This document shows positions 8,425 through 16,230 of a stretch of 64,000 nt of DNA, in pieces. Within the stretch, counting starts at the first letter, position 1. Each line of letters opens with the position of its first letter. The notes beneath the pieces are model-generated. The model ran no database searches. It saw only the letters and a program-made list of their open reading frames with translations, and was not told where the DNA came from. The translations under genes and the position numbers were made by a program. This DNA comes from Anaerocolumna xylanovorans DSM 12503 (GTDB taxonomy: Bacteria; Bacillota; Clostridia; Lachnospirales; Lachnospiraceae). The stretch spans positions 79,428 through 143,427 of the forward strand of contig NZ_FRFD01000007.1 of the NCBI RefSeq assembly GCF_900143645.1. The letters run 5' to 3'.

Positions 8425-9512
8425 ACTATATCTGTCACATAATAATTTGCTCTGATTTGCTTTATATAATTCTTACTTTCCAACTGAAATAGCAGCGAAG
8501 CCAATTCTCCGATAGGAAAATCCGCTTCCTTTGCAATGTCGTTTAAATGTTTTGGGATACGACTTAAACAAGCATACACTATTTTTTCATTCGCTTCAAG
8601 TAATTTATCATTTTTTTTATTGCCTTTAGTAATTTTTTTACAAGTCAGAATATAATCTTCCAGAATATCATAGGTTTCTGTGCACATCTTGGCGCCCATT
8701 TTCAGGATATTATTGCAGCCATCACTTAAAATATCTCCCGGCCTTCCCGGTATGGCATAAATGTTTTTTCCCTGCTCAAGTCCATAATCCACGGTAATTA
8801 AGGAACCGCTTTTTTCTCTGGCTTCTACTACCAGTATTCCATCGGACATCCCGCTGATAATCCGGTTTCTCATGGGAAAATGATATGCCCTGGGCTGTGT
8901 CCCAGGAGCATACTCTGTAAGGATTCCTCCACTCATACACATTTTCAGATAAAGATTAAAATTTTCCACCGGATAACAGATATCTGCTCCGCAGCCAAGT
9001 ACTCCAAAGGTATCCCCCTCTGCCATTAAGGCTCCGTCATGAGCTGCCCCGTCAATACCTGCCGCTAATCCGCTGATAATTCCAACACCTGCCTTTGCCA
9101 GTTCCTTTGCAAAGCTTCTTGCCATCTCCCTGCCGTAATCCGAACAGTTCCTTGCTCCGATTACCGCTATATTTACGCCCTCTTTGGCCGGAAGCTTCCC
9201 CTTATAAAAAATTCCTAAAGGGGATTCATATATGTTTCTTAGCTTTTCGGGATATTCTCCGTCCTCTATTGTTACAAAATATATGCCCTTACTTTTAAGT
9301 TTAGCATAGTTTTCCTGGACAGAGCTTTCTTTTCGGCTGTTATCTATTCTTTCGATATCCTTGTTTGTCAGAATCTCAAGCCTTGAAAAGGCCTCTGTTT
9401 TTTCTTTAAAAGCTTCCTCCGGGGAAGAGAAAAAGGAAAGTATCGCTTCCTTTTTCTTTTGGCTCAGCTCTGATATTGAACAAAGCCAGTACCAATACTC
9501 TTTCTTTGTCAT
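8421..9512 (-). CDS. dprA: DNA processing protein DprA (Smf)
   Basis: DprA loads RecA onto incoming single-stranded DNA during natural transformation, and is widely kept in Firmicutes regardless of known competence. 363 residues. The Rossmann-like core is clear: NIAVIGARNCSDYG near residue 115, then VGIISGLAAGIDGAAH, a GCGADICYP stretch, and RNRIISGMSDGILVVEA with the conserved R-N-R-I-I-S-G. The C-terminal winged-helix region (ACLSRIPKHLNDIAKEADF) is present. AGGAGG lies before the ATG. Its stop codon lies in the repeat that follows. Confidence 0.96.
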   Translation of the reverse strand: MTKKEYWYWLCSISELSQKKKEAILSFFSSPEEAFKEKTEAFSRLEILTNKDIERIDNSRKESSVQENYAKLKSKGIYFVTIEDGEYPEKLRNIYESPLGIFYKGKLPAKEGVNIAVIGARNCSDYGREMARSFAKELAKAGVGIISGLAAGIDGAAHDGALMAEGDTFGVLGCGADICYPVENFNLYLKMCMSGGILTEYAPGTQPRAYHFPMRNRIISGMSDGILVVEAREKSGSLITVDYGLEQGKNIYAIPGRPGDILSDGCNNILKMGAKMCTETYDILEDYILTCKKITKGNKKNDKLLEANEKIVYACLSRIPKHLNDIAKEADFPIGELASLLFQLESKNYIKQIRANYYVTDIV

Positions 9513-9547
9513 ATATGCCTCCTGCTAATACTAATAATTTCCCTGCT

Positions 9548-11083
9548 CTAGAGCTGCTCCCAATATTTTTTATCCATGCTGCGGTAACAGATTGCCTCGC
9601 TGATATGCCTTATACCTATGCATTCCTCTTCTTCCAGATCTGCAATGGTTCTTGCTACCTTTAATATCCTGTGATAAGCCCTGGCGCTCAAATTAAGCCT
9701 GTTATAAGCCTCTTCCATGATTCTCTCCTCCTCTTTTCCAAGTCTGCAAAAAGAAGTCAGCATTTTCGAACTAAGCTCTGAATTGAATTGGATATTTTCA
9801 TTCCGGTAACGGGCATACTGCATATTTCTTCCCCGTTTGATGCGCTCTCTGATGGAAGCAGAAGTTTCGTTCTTTCCCTGTTTATTTAATTCCTTATAGT
9901 CTGTCTGCGGCACTTCAATGCTGATGTCAATTCTATCCAGCAGCGGACGGCTGATTTTCCCAAGATAGTGCCTTACCTGGGAAGAGGAGCAGCGGCACTT
10001 ACTTCTGTCAGGGTAATACCCGCAATTACAAGGGTTCATGGCAGCGCAGAGCATCAGGTTAGCCGGATACCGGTAAGTCCCGGTAAGCCTTGTTATGGTT
10101 ATTTCATTTTCCTCTAAGGGCTGCCTTAGAATCTCAATCGTATTACGGTTGAATTCCGGAAATTCATCCAGAAATAATACCCCCAGATGGGAAAGACTGA
10201 TTTCTCCCGGCATCGGAAATCTTCCCCCTCCTGTTAAGGCTGTTGCAGTGATTGTGTGGTGTGGTGACCGAAATGGCCTGTTTCGTATCAAAGACTGGTT
10301 ATTATTTAAAAGACCAGAGACACTATATATTTTAGAAATTTCCAGACTTTCTTCAAAAGACAGTTCGGGAAGAACTGTGGGTATCCTTCTTGCAAGCATG
10401 GTCTTCCCCGAACCGGGAGGACCGATTAACAGAATATTATGCATACCGCATGCAGCAATTTCTATAGCACGTTTCGCAAGCTCCTGCCCTAAGATATCAG
10501 AGAAATCAACCTCATAAGGTTCTTTCCCCTGTTTAAGCTCTTCTTTCTTTATCATGCAAGGCTCCAGAGGTATTTTTTTGTTCAAAAACCCGGCCAGTTG
10601 GATTAAGTTCTCTGCGCCATATACCTCAATCCCCTGAACCACAGCCCCTTCCCTGACATTGGCAGCAGGAACAAAGCACCTTTTAAAGCCCTGCTCATAT
10701 GCCATGTAGACAATTGGCAAAACACCGTTAACTTTTTTGATTTCTCCGCTTAAGCTTAACTCACCGATAAATAGGGAATCTTTTAGACTGTCCTCTGTCA
10801 AAAATCCCAGAGAAACAAGGACTGCAACTGCAATAGGCAAGTCAAACGCCGTACCTTCCTTGCGCATATCTGCCGGCGAAAGATTGATGGTTATCCGTTT
10901 TGCCGGCAAACGGTAACCAGAGTTTTTCAAAGAAATACGGACCCGTTCCCTGGCTTCCCGCACCTCCGATCCGAGGTATCCTACCAGGTCAAATACAGGC
11001 AGGCCGTCACTGATATCTGCTTCCACAGTGACGACCCTGCTCTCAATTCCATGAACAGCTCCGCTAAAGACTTTACTAAACAT
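9548..11083 (-). CDS. comM: Mg-chelatase-like AAA ATPase, YifB/ComM family
   Basis: Member of the YifB/ComM family; in transforming bacteria ComM is a hexameric helicase that aids branch migration of incoming DNA. About 512 residues from the chosen ATG (MFSKVFSGAVHGIESRVV), the usual family start, with AAAGGAAG before it; the frame extends 18 codons further but without support. An N-terminal Lon-like domain is followed by the AAA core with Walker A GPPGSGKTMLARR near residue 215, the Mg-chelatase motif FRSPHHTITATALTGGG, and Walker B LGVLFLDEFPEF. A CNCGYYPDRSKCRC cysteine cluster follows. It lies upstream of dprA on the same strand, so both may act in DNA uptake or repair. Confidence 0.93.
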   Translation of the reverse strand: MFSKVFSGAVHGIESRVVTVEADISDGLPVFDLVGYLGSEVREARERVRISLKNSGYRLPAKRITINLSPADMRKEGTAFDLPIAVAVLVSLGFLTEDSLKDSLFIGELSLSGEIKKVNGVLPIVYMAYEQGFKRCFVPAANVREGAVVQGIEVYGAENLIQLAGFLNKKIPLEPCMIKKEELKQGKEPYEVDFSDILGQELAKRAIEIAACGMHNILLIGPPGSGKTMLARRIPTVLPELSFEESLEISKIYSVSGLLNNNQSLIRNRPFRSPHHTITATALTGGGRFPMPGEISLSHLGVLFLDEFPEFNRNTIEILRQPLEENEITITRLTGTYRYPANLMLCAAMNPCNCGYYPDRSKCRCSSSQVRHYLGKISRPLLDRIDISIEVPQTDYKELNKQGKNETSASIRERIKRGRNMQYARYRNENIQFNSELSSKMLTSFCRLGKEEERIMEEAYNRLNLSARAYHRILKVARTIADLEEEECIGIRHISEAICYRSMDKKYWEQL

Positions 11084-11159
11084 TAACTTCCTTTCCCTGT
11101 CTCCGGAAAGAAGCACCATCCATGAAAAGTATAACAAAATATGGAAGGACTTACAAGCT

Positions 11160-11618
11160 TTATTTCTTCGTATCCAATATCTTCTTCAGTTCATCCATAA
11201 AGGTATTAACATCCTTAAATTCCCTGTACACGGAAGCAAATCTCACATAGGCCACCGCATCCAGGTCTTTTAGCTTATCCATTAATATCTCGCCGATCAC
11301 AGAGCTTTTTATTTCCTTTTCTTCCATATTAAATATGGCGGTTTCCACCTCATCAACCAGTGCTTTCATCTGGTCAACGGATATGGGCCTTTTATGGCAG
11401 GAACGAAAAACTCCCGCTTCGATTTTCGACCTGTCATAGGGCTCTCTGTTATTGTCTTTCTTAATTACAACCAATGGGATGGCTTCAACCTTTTCATAGG
11501 TTGTAAAACGCTTGGAACATTCATCGCATTGCCTTCTTCTTCGAATGGAGCTTCCGTCATCCGCCGGTCTTGAGTCTATTACTCTTGTATTTTCATCACT
11601 GCAAAAAGGGCACCTCAT
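11160..11618 (-). CDS. nrdR: Transcriptional repressor NrdR
   Basis: NrdR represses ribonucleotide reductase genes when dATP is high. 152 residues, the standard length. The N-terminal zinc ribbon is complete (CPFCSDENTRVIDSR, then RRRRQCDECSKRFTTYE), followed by the ATP-cone domain (PLVVIKKDNNREPYDRSKIEAGV and later AYVRFASVYREF). No nrd gene lies in this window, so its targets are elsewhere. The 157-base gap between it and the divergent ylmC-like gene must hold both promoters. Confidence 0.98.
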   Translation of the reverse strand: MRCPFCSDENTRVIDSRPADDGSSIRRRRQCDECSKRFTTYEKVEAIPLVVIKKDNNREPYDRSKIEAGVFRSCHKRPISVDQMKALVDEVETAIFNMEEKEIKSSVIGEILMDKLKDLDAVAYVRFASVYREFKDVNTFMDELKKILDTKK

Positions 11619-11704
11619 ACTATATACCTTATCCTTCCCTCGAACATATTAAATAAATTATTAGTTATTTTAAGTTGATTATATTGAAAGATATTCCTTC
11701 GGTC

Positions 11705-11736
11705 AAGATATTTTATTGTTTCATGTTACATATATT
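11705..11736 (+). promoter_or_regulatory. Weak candidate sporulation sigma (SigE-like) promoter of the ylmC-like gene
   Basis: AAGATATT and CATATATT resemble the SigE -35 and -10 elements (ATATT and CATACAxT types), about 40 bases upstream of the gene. The spacer is about 16 bases, one or two longer than usual for SigE. The context (a YlmC/YmxH sporulation family gene near sigE and sigG) favours the idea but the match is only suggestive. Confidence 0.22.
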
Positions 11737-11775
11737 TATTAATAATGGCATTTTAAGACATAGGGAGGCTATCTT

Positions 11776-12039
11776 ATGAGACTATGTGATCTAAAGCAAA
11801 AGGAAGTTATTAATTGCAGAGACGGAGAGAGACTTGGCTATGTCTGCGACCTGGATTTCGATGTTAACACAGGAATAATTACCCATATCATAGTTCCCGG
11901 TCCCTGTAAAATATGGGGCATTATAGGCAGGGACCAGGAATATATCATCAGCTATAATTGCATTAAGCAGATTGGAACGGATGTAATACTGGTGGATATC
12001 GAGGCAGAAAAGTTTTTGGTCAGATCACCCTATATCTGA
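11776..12039 (+). CDS. YlmC/YmxH-type PRC-barrel protein
   Basis: An 87-residue PRC-barrel protein of the YlmC/YmxH sporulation-associated family. The sequence opens with LCDLKQKEVINCRDGERLGYV and continues with DLDFDVNTGIITHIIVPG, both characteristic. The biochemical role of this family is not settled; it is commonly found near sigE/sigG and is thought to matter in sporulation, which fits the location here. AGGGAGG lies before the ATG. It is one of only three plus-strand genes in the window and converges with the MBL-fold gene 11 bases downstream. Confidence 0.85.
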   Translation: MRLCDLKQKEVINCRDGERLGYVCDLDFDVNTGIITHIIVPGPCKIWGIIGRDQEYIISYNCIKQIGTDVILVDIEAEKFLVRSPYI

Positions 12040-12050
12040 AACAGTCCTTT

Positions 12051-13103
12051 TTAAGGTTTGCAGACACGGCAGGGCTCATATCCCTCTTCTTTTGCTTTTT
12101 TAAGTGAGACAGACCTGTAGTTGCCTTTTATATACTTACAATCCTTTCTATGATACTTATTTCCCTTCTCCGTAATATACACCAGCTCGTTACTCTTATC
12201 CGCTTTCTTATCTTTTATTTTACCCGTTGTTTTCACCGATATATTTTTGCCGTCACTGGTAATTACAATTGTTCCCTGCAAATCTGTACGGTAGGTTTGT
12301 ATATCTTCCTCTTCAAGGCCGGCTAAGGTAGCATAGGCAGGATGCCCATAAGTGTTATTTTTCCCACAGGATATCATCGCATAGGTCGGATCAACTGCTT
12401 TTAAGAATTCAGGACAGCTGCTGGTCAAGGAACCATGATGGTTTACCTTTAATACGTCCGCTTCAATATTTCTTCCGCTCAAGGCAAGGTCCTTTTCTGC
12501 CTTTTCTTCCAAATCTCCTGTAAAAAGAAAGGAAGTTTTTCCATTGACAAGCCGTATTCCCAGGGAGTAATTATTGACATTGTCCCCATAGTCCTCCTTA
12601 GCGGGCGTAACAAAGGTAAAAGAAGCATTTCCTAGCCTGTATGTATCACCGGCAGAAGGATGGGTCATTTTTATCTCTTTTCCAATTACCTGTAACAGGT
12701 TATCATATTCCTTGGAATTGTATGTAACATCGCTTAAAAATACTTCACCCGTCTTAAATGTTTGTATTACCTGGGCCAGGCCTCCGATATGGTCACTATG
12801 AGGATGCGTTCCGATTACGTATTTCAGCTCCTTTATATTCTCGGCTTTAATATCCGAAACAACCGTATCTCCTTTTTCTGCTTCGCCGGCATCAATTAAC
12901 ATAGCCTCACCCTGGGATTCAAGAAGGATAGAGTCCCCCTGTCCCACATCCAGATACATAACCTTTAAGATTCCGGTATCAATATCCGTATTGCTATTCA
13001 TATCCTGTGCCGAGCACCCGGTGAAAGCCAGAAATATAACTAAAATAAAAGACAGCTTAAAGAACCATCTGAATTTATAAAGCCTATTTTCTTTTTTCGT
13101 CAT
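12051..13103 (-). CDS. Secreted MBL-fold (ComEC/Rec2-like) hydrolase, lipoprotein
   Basis: 350-residue metallo-beta-lactamase-fold protein similar to the C-terminal hydrolase domain of ComEC but without the ComEC membrane channel. The N-terminus has a basic stretch, a hydrophobic core and a lipobox ending FTGC near residue 29, so it is probably a lipid-anchored extracellular protein. Metal-binding motifs are visible: LDVGQGDSILL, then THPHSDHIGG near residue 100, LFTGDLEEKAE, and VLKVNHHGS. After a lysine-rich linker, the last 40 residues (HRKDCKYIKG...PCRVCKP) form a small Cys/His zinc-binding module seen at the end of secreted nuclease-like proteins. Substrate unknown; a nuclease role is inferred from the ComEC relation. 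Confidence 0.85.
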   Translation of the reverse strand: MTKKENRLYKFRWFFKLSFILVIFLAFTGCSAQDMNSNTDIDTGILKVMYLDVGQGDSILLESQGEAMLIDAGEAEKGDTVVSDIKAENIKELKYVIGTHPHSDHIGGLAQVIQTFKTGEVFLSDVTYNSKEYDNLLQVIGKEIKMTHPSAGDTYRLGNASFTFVTPAKEDYGDNVNNYSLGIRLVNGKTSFLFTGDLEEKAEKDLALSGRNIEADVLKVNHHGSLTSSCPEFLKAVDPTYAMISCGKNNTYGHPAYATLAGLEEEDIQTYRTDLQGTIVITSDGKNISVKTTGKIKDKKADKSNELVYITEKGNKYHRKDCKYIKGNYRSVSLKKAKEEGYEPCRVCKP

Positions 13104-13170
13104 TCTTCTTCATCCTTTTCTTATGGCAATCTTTTTATAGCTTACTAAAGGTAAAGAAAAAAAGCAATAC

Positions 13171-13212
13171 AAAAAGCACCCTTACTATGCTAAAATCTAA
13201 TAGTTCGGGTGC
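13171..13212 (-). terminator. Terminator after sigG
   Basis: In minus-strand sense GCACCC pairs with GGGTGC, an inner CTAT/ATAG pair extends the stem, and TTTTT follows. It lies about 25 bases after the sigG stop. Confidence 0.65.
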
Positions 13213-13235
13213 ATCTGTGCTATGGTAAAATATAT

Positions 13236-14015
13236 CTATTGGCTTAAATAATTTTTCATGTTTTTCAGAGCAGACTTTTCAAGCCTTGATACCTGCGCCT
13301 GGGAAATACAGATTTCCTTTGCAACCTCCATTTGGGTCTTCCCCTCATAAAAACGCAGTTTGATAATTCCTCTTTCTCTTTCAGACAATTTTGACAGAGC
13401 TTCCTTTAAGGCTATTTCTTCCACCCAGTTTTCTTCTTTGTTCTTTTTATCACTGACCTGGTCCATGATGTAGAGAGTATCGCCGCCTTCTGAATATACG
13501 GGTTCATACAAAGACACAGGGCTTTGTATTGCATCCAGGGCATACACAACATCCTCCTTGGATATTCCGATTTCCTCTGCTATCTCACAGACAGTGGGCT
13601 CCTTGTCATTTTTCTTAAGCAATGCTTCTTTTGTATAAATTGCTTTATAAGCAGTATCTCTTAATGATCTGCTTACCCTTATACTGTTATTATCTCTTAG
13701 ATATCTTCTGATTTCCCCAATAATCATAGGTACTGCATAAGTGGAGAATTTCACATTCTGGGTAATATCAAAATTATCAATTGCCTTCATAAGCCCAATA
13801 CAGCCTATTTGAAATAAATCATCAACATTTTCATTACTGCCTGAAAACCTTTGGATTATACTAAGTACAAGACGTAGATTTCCTTTTATATACAATTCCC
13901 TGGCCTCTTTATCTCCTTCTAAAATGCGTTTAAACAATTCTTCCTTTTCACTATTGTTCAGTAATGGCAATTTCGATGTATTTACACCACATATCTCTAC
14001 CTTATAAAGAGCCAT
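13236..14015 (-). CDS. sigG: Forespore sigma factor SigG
   Basis: Late forespore sigma factor. 259 residues, as in Bacillus. The N-terminus KVEICGVNTSKLP is the SigG signature that binds anti-sigma factors, followed by region 2 (NLRLVLSIIQRF, DDLFQIGCIGLMKAIDNFD, NVKFSTYAVPMIIGEIRRYL) and region 4 (LSERERGIIKLRFYEGKTQ, then AKEICISQAQVSRLEK). GGAGG stands before the ATG. It lies directly downstream of sigE, as in Bacillus, but separated by about 135 bases. I could not find a clear SigF promoter in that gap. Confidence 0.98.
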   Translation of the reverse strand: MALYKVEICGVNTSKLPLLNNSEKEELFKRILEGDKEARELYIKGNLRLVLSIIQRFSGSNENVDDLFQIGCIGLMKAIDNFDITQNVKFSTYAVPMIIGEIRRYLRDNNSIRVSRSLRDTAYKAIYTKEALLKKNDKEPTVCEIAEEIGISKEDVVYALDAIQSPVSLYEPVYSEGGDTLYIMDQVSDKKNKEENWVEEIALKEALSKLSERERGIIKLRFYEGKTQMEVAKEICISQAQVSRLEKSALKNMKNYLSQ

Positions 14016-14087
14016 ATGAAAACCTCCAAATCATTTTTTCGTCATGTATCGGAGTGGCTGTAACCATTTCTTCCACTCATTGCATAA

Positions 14088-14101
14088 GTAAATGATTTAC
14101 T
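14088..14101 (-). repeat. Short palindrome between sigE and sigG (possible element remnant)
   Basis: AGTAAAT and ATTTACT flank a single G. The same core GTAAATgATTTAC appears in the mraZ leader copy of the two-hairpin element, so this may be a decayed copy. It could also be an operator of sigG. Confidence 0.35.
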
Positions 14102-14149
14102 ATTCTGGTCATCTTTATACGGTAAAAATAGATGTAATAATTTCCTTTT

Positions 14150-14890
14150 TTATTCTAAGCGAAGCATTTCTTTTTTTAGCCTCTTTATTATTTTCTTTTC
14201 CAGCCTTGAAATGTAAGATTGGGATATTCCAAGAAGGTCCGCAACCTCTTTTTGAGTTCGTTCATTCCCATCTTCCGTGTTAATTCCAAACCTTAACTGG
14301 ACGATAATCCGCTCTCTTTCGCTAAGCTTTGAAAGTGCTTTTCCAAGAAGCTTTCTATCAACTTCTTCCTCTATATTCCGATAGATAACATCTTCTTCCG
14401 TGCCAAGAATGTCGGATAAAAGGAGCTCATTACCATCCCAATCCACGTTAAGAGGTTCGTCAATGGATACCTCAAGCTTCGTTTTATTATTACGCCTTAA
14501 ATACATCAAAATTTCGTTTTCAATGCATCTGGAGGCATAGGTGGCAAGCTTTATATTCTTATCCGGATTATAGGTATTTATGGCCTTAATTAATCCGATT
14601 GTACCAATGGATATTAAGTCCTCTACACCAACACCTGTATTATCAAATTTTTTTGCTATGTATACAACCAGTCTGAGATTATGCTCCACTAATATTGATT
14701 TTGCTTCGGTATCATCCTCTGTGCCAAGCCTGGCTATCTCCTGTGCCTCCCTTACGGCATCAAGAGGTGCAGGAAGAACTTCTGCTCCGCCGATATAGTG
14801 GATCTCACCGCGCCCATTAAATAAAATACTCCTGAAATCAGGTATCAACCGAAAAGTAAACTTATTCGGAATAGTTATTTTTAACAGCAT
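14150..14890 (-). CDS. sigE: Mother-cell sigma factor SigE precursor (pro-SigE)
   Basis: Early mother-cell sigma factor made as an inactive precursor. The chosen ATG (MLLKITIPNKFTFRL) gives 246 residues and follows GGGAGG; the frame extends 24 codons further into repeat sequence and I regard that as spurious. The N-terminal pro-sequence ends before HYIGGAEVLPAPL, which matches the processing region YIGGSEALPPPL in Bacillus. Region 2 (NLRLVVYIAKKFDNTG, EDLISIGTIGLIKAINTY) and region 4 (LSERERIIVQLRFGI, LLGISQSYISRLEKKIIKRL) are complete. SpoIIGA, the processing protease, is encoded immediately upstream. Confidence 0.98.
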   Translation of the reverse strand: MLLKITIPNKFTFRLIPDFRSILFNGRGEIHYIGGAEVLPAPLDAVREAQEIARLGTEDDTEAKSILVEHNLRLVVYIAKKFDNTGVGVEDLISIGTIGLIKAINTYNPDKNIKLATYASRCIENEILMYLRRNNKTKLEVSIDEPLNVDWDGNELLLSDILGTEEDVIYRNIEEEVDRKLLGKALSKLSERERIIVQLRFGINTEDGNERTQKEVADLLGISQSYISRLEKKIIKRLKKEMLRLE

Positions 14891-14925
14891 TAATCTCTTT
14901 CCTCCCTTTCCATTACATAATACTC

Positions 14926-15092
14926 CATGCATATCGCAAGTTTGCCAGTAGATTGCTTGCAATCTACACGATACTGCCTGAATAAAAAGTGAAAATTTTT
15001 ATAATTTTCACATAACCCTCTTGCATATCGCAAGTTTGCTTGCGATACTGCCCAAATAAAAAGTGAAAATTTTTTATAATTTTCACATAACC
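14926..15092 (-). repeat. Two tandem copies of the two-hairpin element between spoIIGA and sigE
   Basis: The right copy is clean: TATCGCAAG / CTTGCGATA with a four-base loop (15026-15047), a linker ACTGCCCAAATAAAA, then GTGAAAAT / ATTTTCAC (15063-15086). The left copy repeats the same sequence from ATATCGCAAG to TTTTCACATAACC, but its first hairpin holds an extra nested palindrome GTAGATTGC / GCAATCTAC (14948-14967). The last arm of the right copy contains the spoIIGA stop codon. The tandem copies push sigE about 190 bases away from spoIIGA. Confidence 0.85.
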
Positions 15093-15976
15093 TCCTTATG
15101 TAAAATGATTTGATAATCCTTACGGACGGATAGCTTCCTTCTGCTGACAGCAGTCAGAACTTTCTCCCTGACAGTTTCTTCCTCCCCTTCCCACAGGACA
15201 ACTTTATCCAATTCGAAAGCTGGTAAAATTCCACTTTTTCCAACTGAATGAAAAGGGATCAGCCGTATGGGCAAAATCTCTCCTGCCGCTTCCTTCCACT
15301 CCAGGAAATCCCCCGAGGAGCAGCCTTCTTCAAAATTATCAAGCAGTTTTTGCAACATAGTATTCTCCGAATTCGTCAATAAGGGTTCAATCACTGTATA
15401 TTCTGTTACTATAACCGGTTTTCCAAGATAAGGATCCCTTAAGCAATTGCCGGTATCCATAAAGCCAACTGCTCTGACCACCTTTTCACGAAATACAAGT
15501 TCTGCCGGATATAGCTCCGACTCCTTATACCGAAGTTTTTTTAGAAAACCCGCAAAAATAAGCATTCCCGCTGTTCCTGATACAAAAGCCAATAACAGAT
15601 ACAGGCGGCTGTTATCTGCAAGATATAAGCCAAATCCGGTATAATAATAAAGACCGTTCAGCAGACCTCCCAAAAAGAAGGTTGAAATGTAAAGTAACAC
15701 CACTGCTTTGATTCGCTCTCTCCATGATTTTCTGCTAAAAGTAATCCTTACCATGAGATAACTTAGTAAAAAATAGGCCAATAAAAACCGTAACAGGCGG
15801 TTTATATCCGGTGTTACCGCAAACAGGCAGGCGCCGGCCGCACCCACACCAGCTCCCAGGCATATCCTTAAATGAGAGCTCTCATACTTTAATATTCTTT
15901 TGACCGTGGCCAAAAGAATAAAATCCATAATGAAATTTATGATAAAAATCACATCAACATAAACTTCTAAATACAA
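15083..15976 (-). CDS. spoIIGA: Sporulation sigma-E factor processing peptidase SpoIIGA
   Basis: Membrane aspartic protease that cleaves pro-SigE in the mother cell. About 297 residues. The N-terminal half holds five predicted membrane segments starting YVDVIFIINFIMDFILLATV; the C-terminal half carries the protease domain with the catalytic-type motif FMDTGNCLRDP near residue 175 and GKPVIVTEY after it. I choose a TTG start (MYLEVYVDVIF) because GAGGGGG lies about five bases upstream; a GTG two codons earlier abuts the G run. This start resembles Bacillus SpoIIGA (MKIYLDVIWLLN). The final codons lie within a repeat element. Confidence 0.94.
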   Translation of the reverse strand: MYLEVYVDVIFIINFIMDFILLATVKRILKYESSHLRICLGAGVGAAGACLFAVTPDINRLLRFLLAYFLLSYLMVRITFSRKSWRERIKAVVLLYISTFFLGGLLNGLYYYTGFGLYLADNSRLYLLLAFVSGTAGMLIFAGFLKKLRYKESELYPAELVFREKVVRAVGFMDTGNCLRDPYLGKPVIVTEYTVIEPLLTNSENTMLQKLLDNFEEGCSSGDFLEWKEAAGEILPIRLIPFHSVGKSGILPAFELDKVVLWEGEEETVREKVLTAVSRRKLSVRKDYQIILHKEVM

Positions 15977-16009
15977 AGCCACCCCCTCATTTCACTTATA
16001 ATAGAATCT

Positions 16010-16042
16010 ATTATAGCTGTTCTCTTCTGTTATTTTTGTCAA
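16010..16042 (-). promoter_or_regulatory. Candidate Spo0A-activated spoIIG promoter (21-base spacer)
   Basis: On the minus strand TTGACA (16037-16042) and TATAAT (16010-16015) are both perfect but separated by 21 bases. The Bacillus spoIIG promoter likewise has consensus-like hexamers with a long 22-base spacer and needs Spo0A~P. On the opposite strand, TTGTCAAA overlapping the -35 differs by one base from an 0A box (TTGTCGAA). It lies about 35 bases before the spoIIGA start. Confidence 0.7.
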
Positions 16043-16166
16043 ATACTGGTATTTAAACTTAAGTTTTCATTTACCTTCACTTACAATATACCCGCCTATT
16101 CAACGATATAATCAGGTTTCCTGTTAGAATATTAACCAATATGTAAATATATGGTAACTAATGGTT

Positions 16167-16205
16167 AAAAAAAGACCTGTATCAGGTTTTAAGGCCTGAT
16201 ACAGG
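16167..16205 (-). terminator. Strong rho-independent terminator after ftsZ
   Basis: CCTGTATCAGG and CCTGATACAGG form a perfect 11-bp stem with an eight-base loop, followed on the minus strand by TC and seven T. It separates ftsZ from the spoIIGA promoter. Confidence 0.93.
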
Positions 16206-16230
16206 CTGTTAATCAGCATTTTTATTTTTC

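Noticed and set aside
10095..10517. Long plus-strand ORF opposite the comM-like gene, and many similar antisense ORFs across the window
   Set aside because: Each is a mirror of a well-supported gene on the other strand, Ser/Ile/Phe-rich, with no ribosome site or recognisable motif.
14016..14149. SigF promoter before sigG
   Set aside because: A GTATA was found but no GG-containing -10 at the right distance; the gap also holds a palindrome that may be a repeat remnant.
14926..15092. Tandem hairpin repeats as a CRISPR array
   Set aside because: Only two copies, unequal in length, with coding and linker sequence between them and no unique spacers of constant size.
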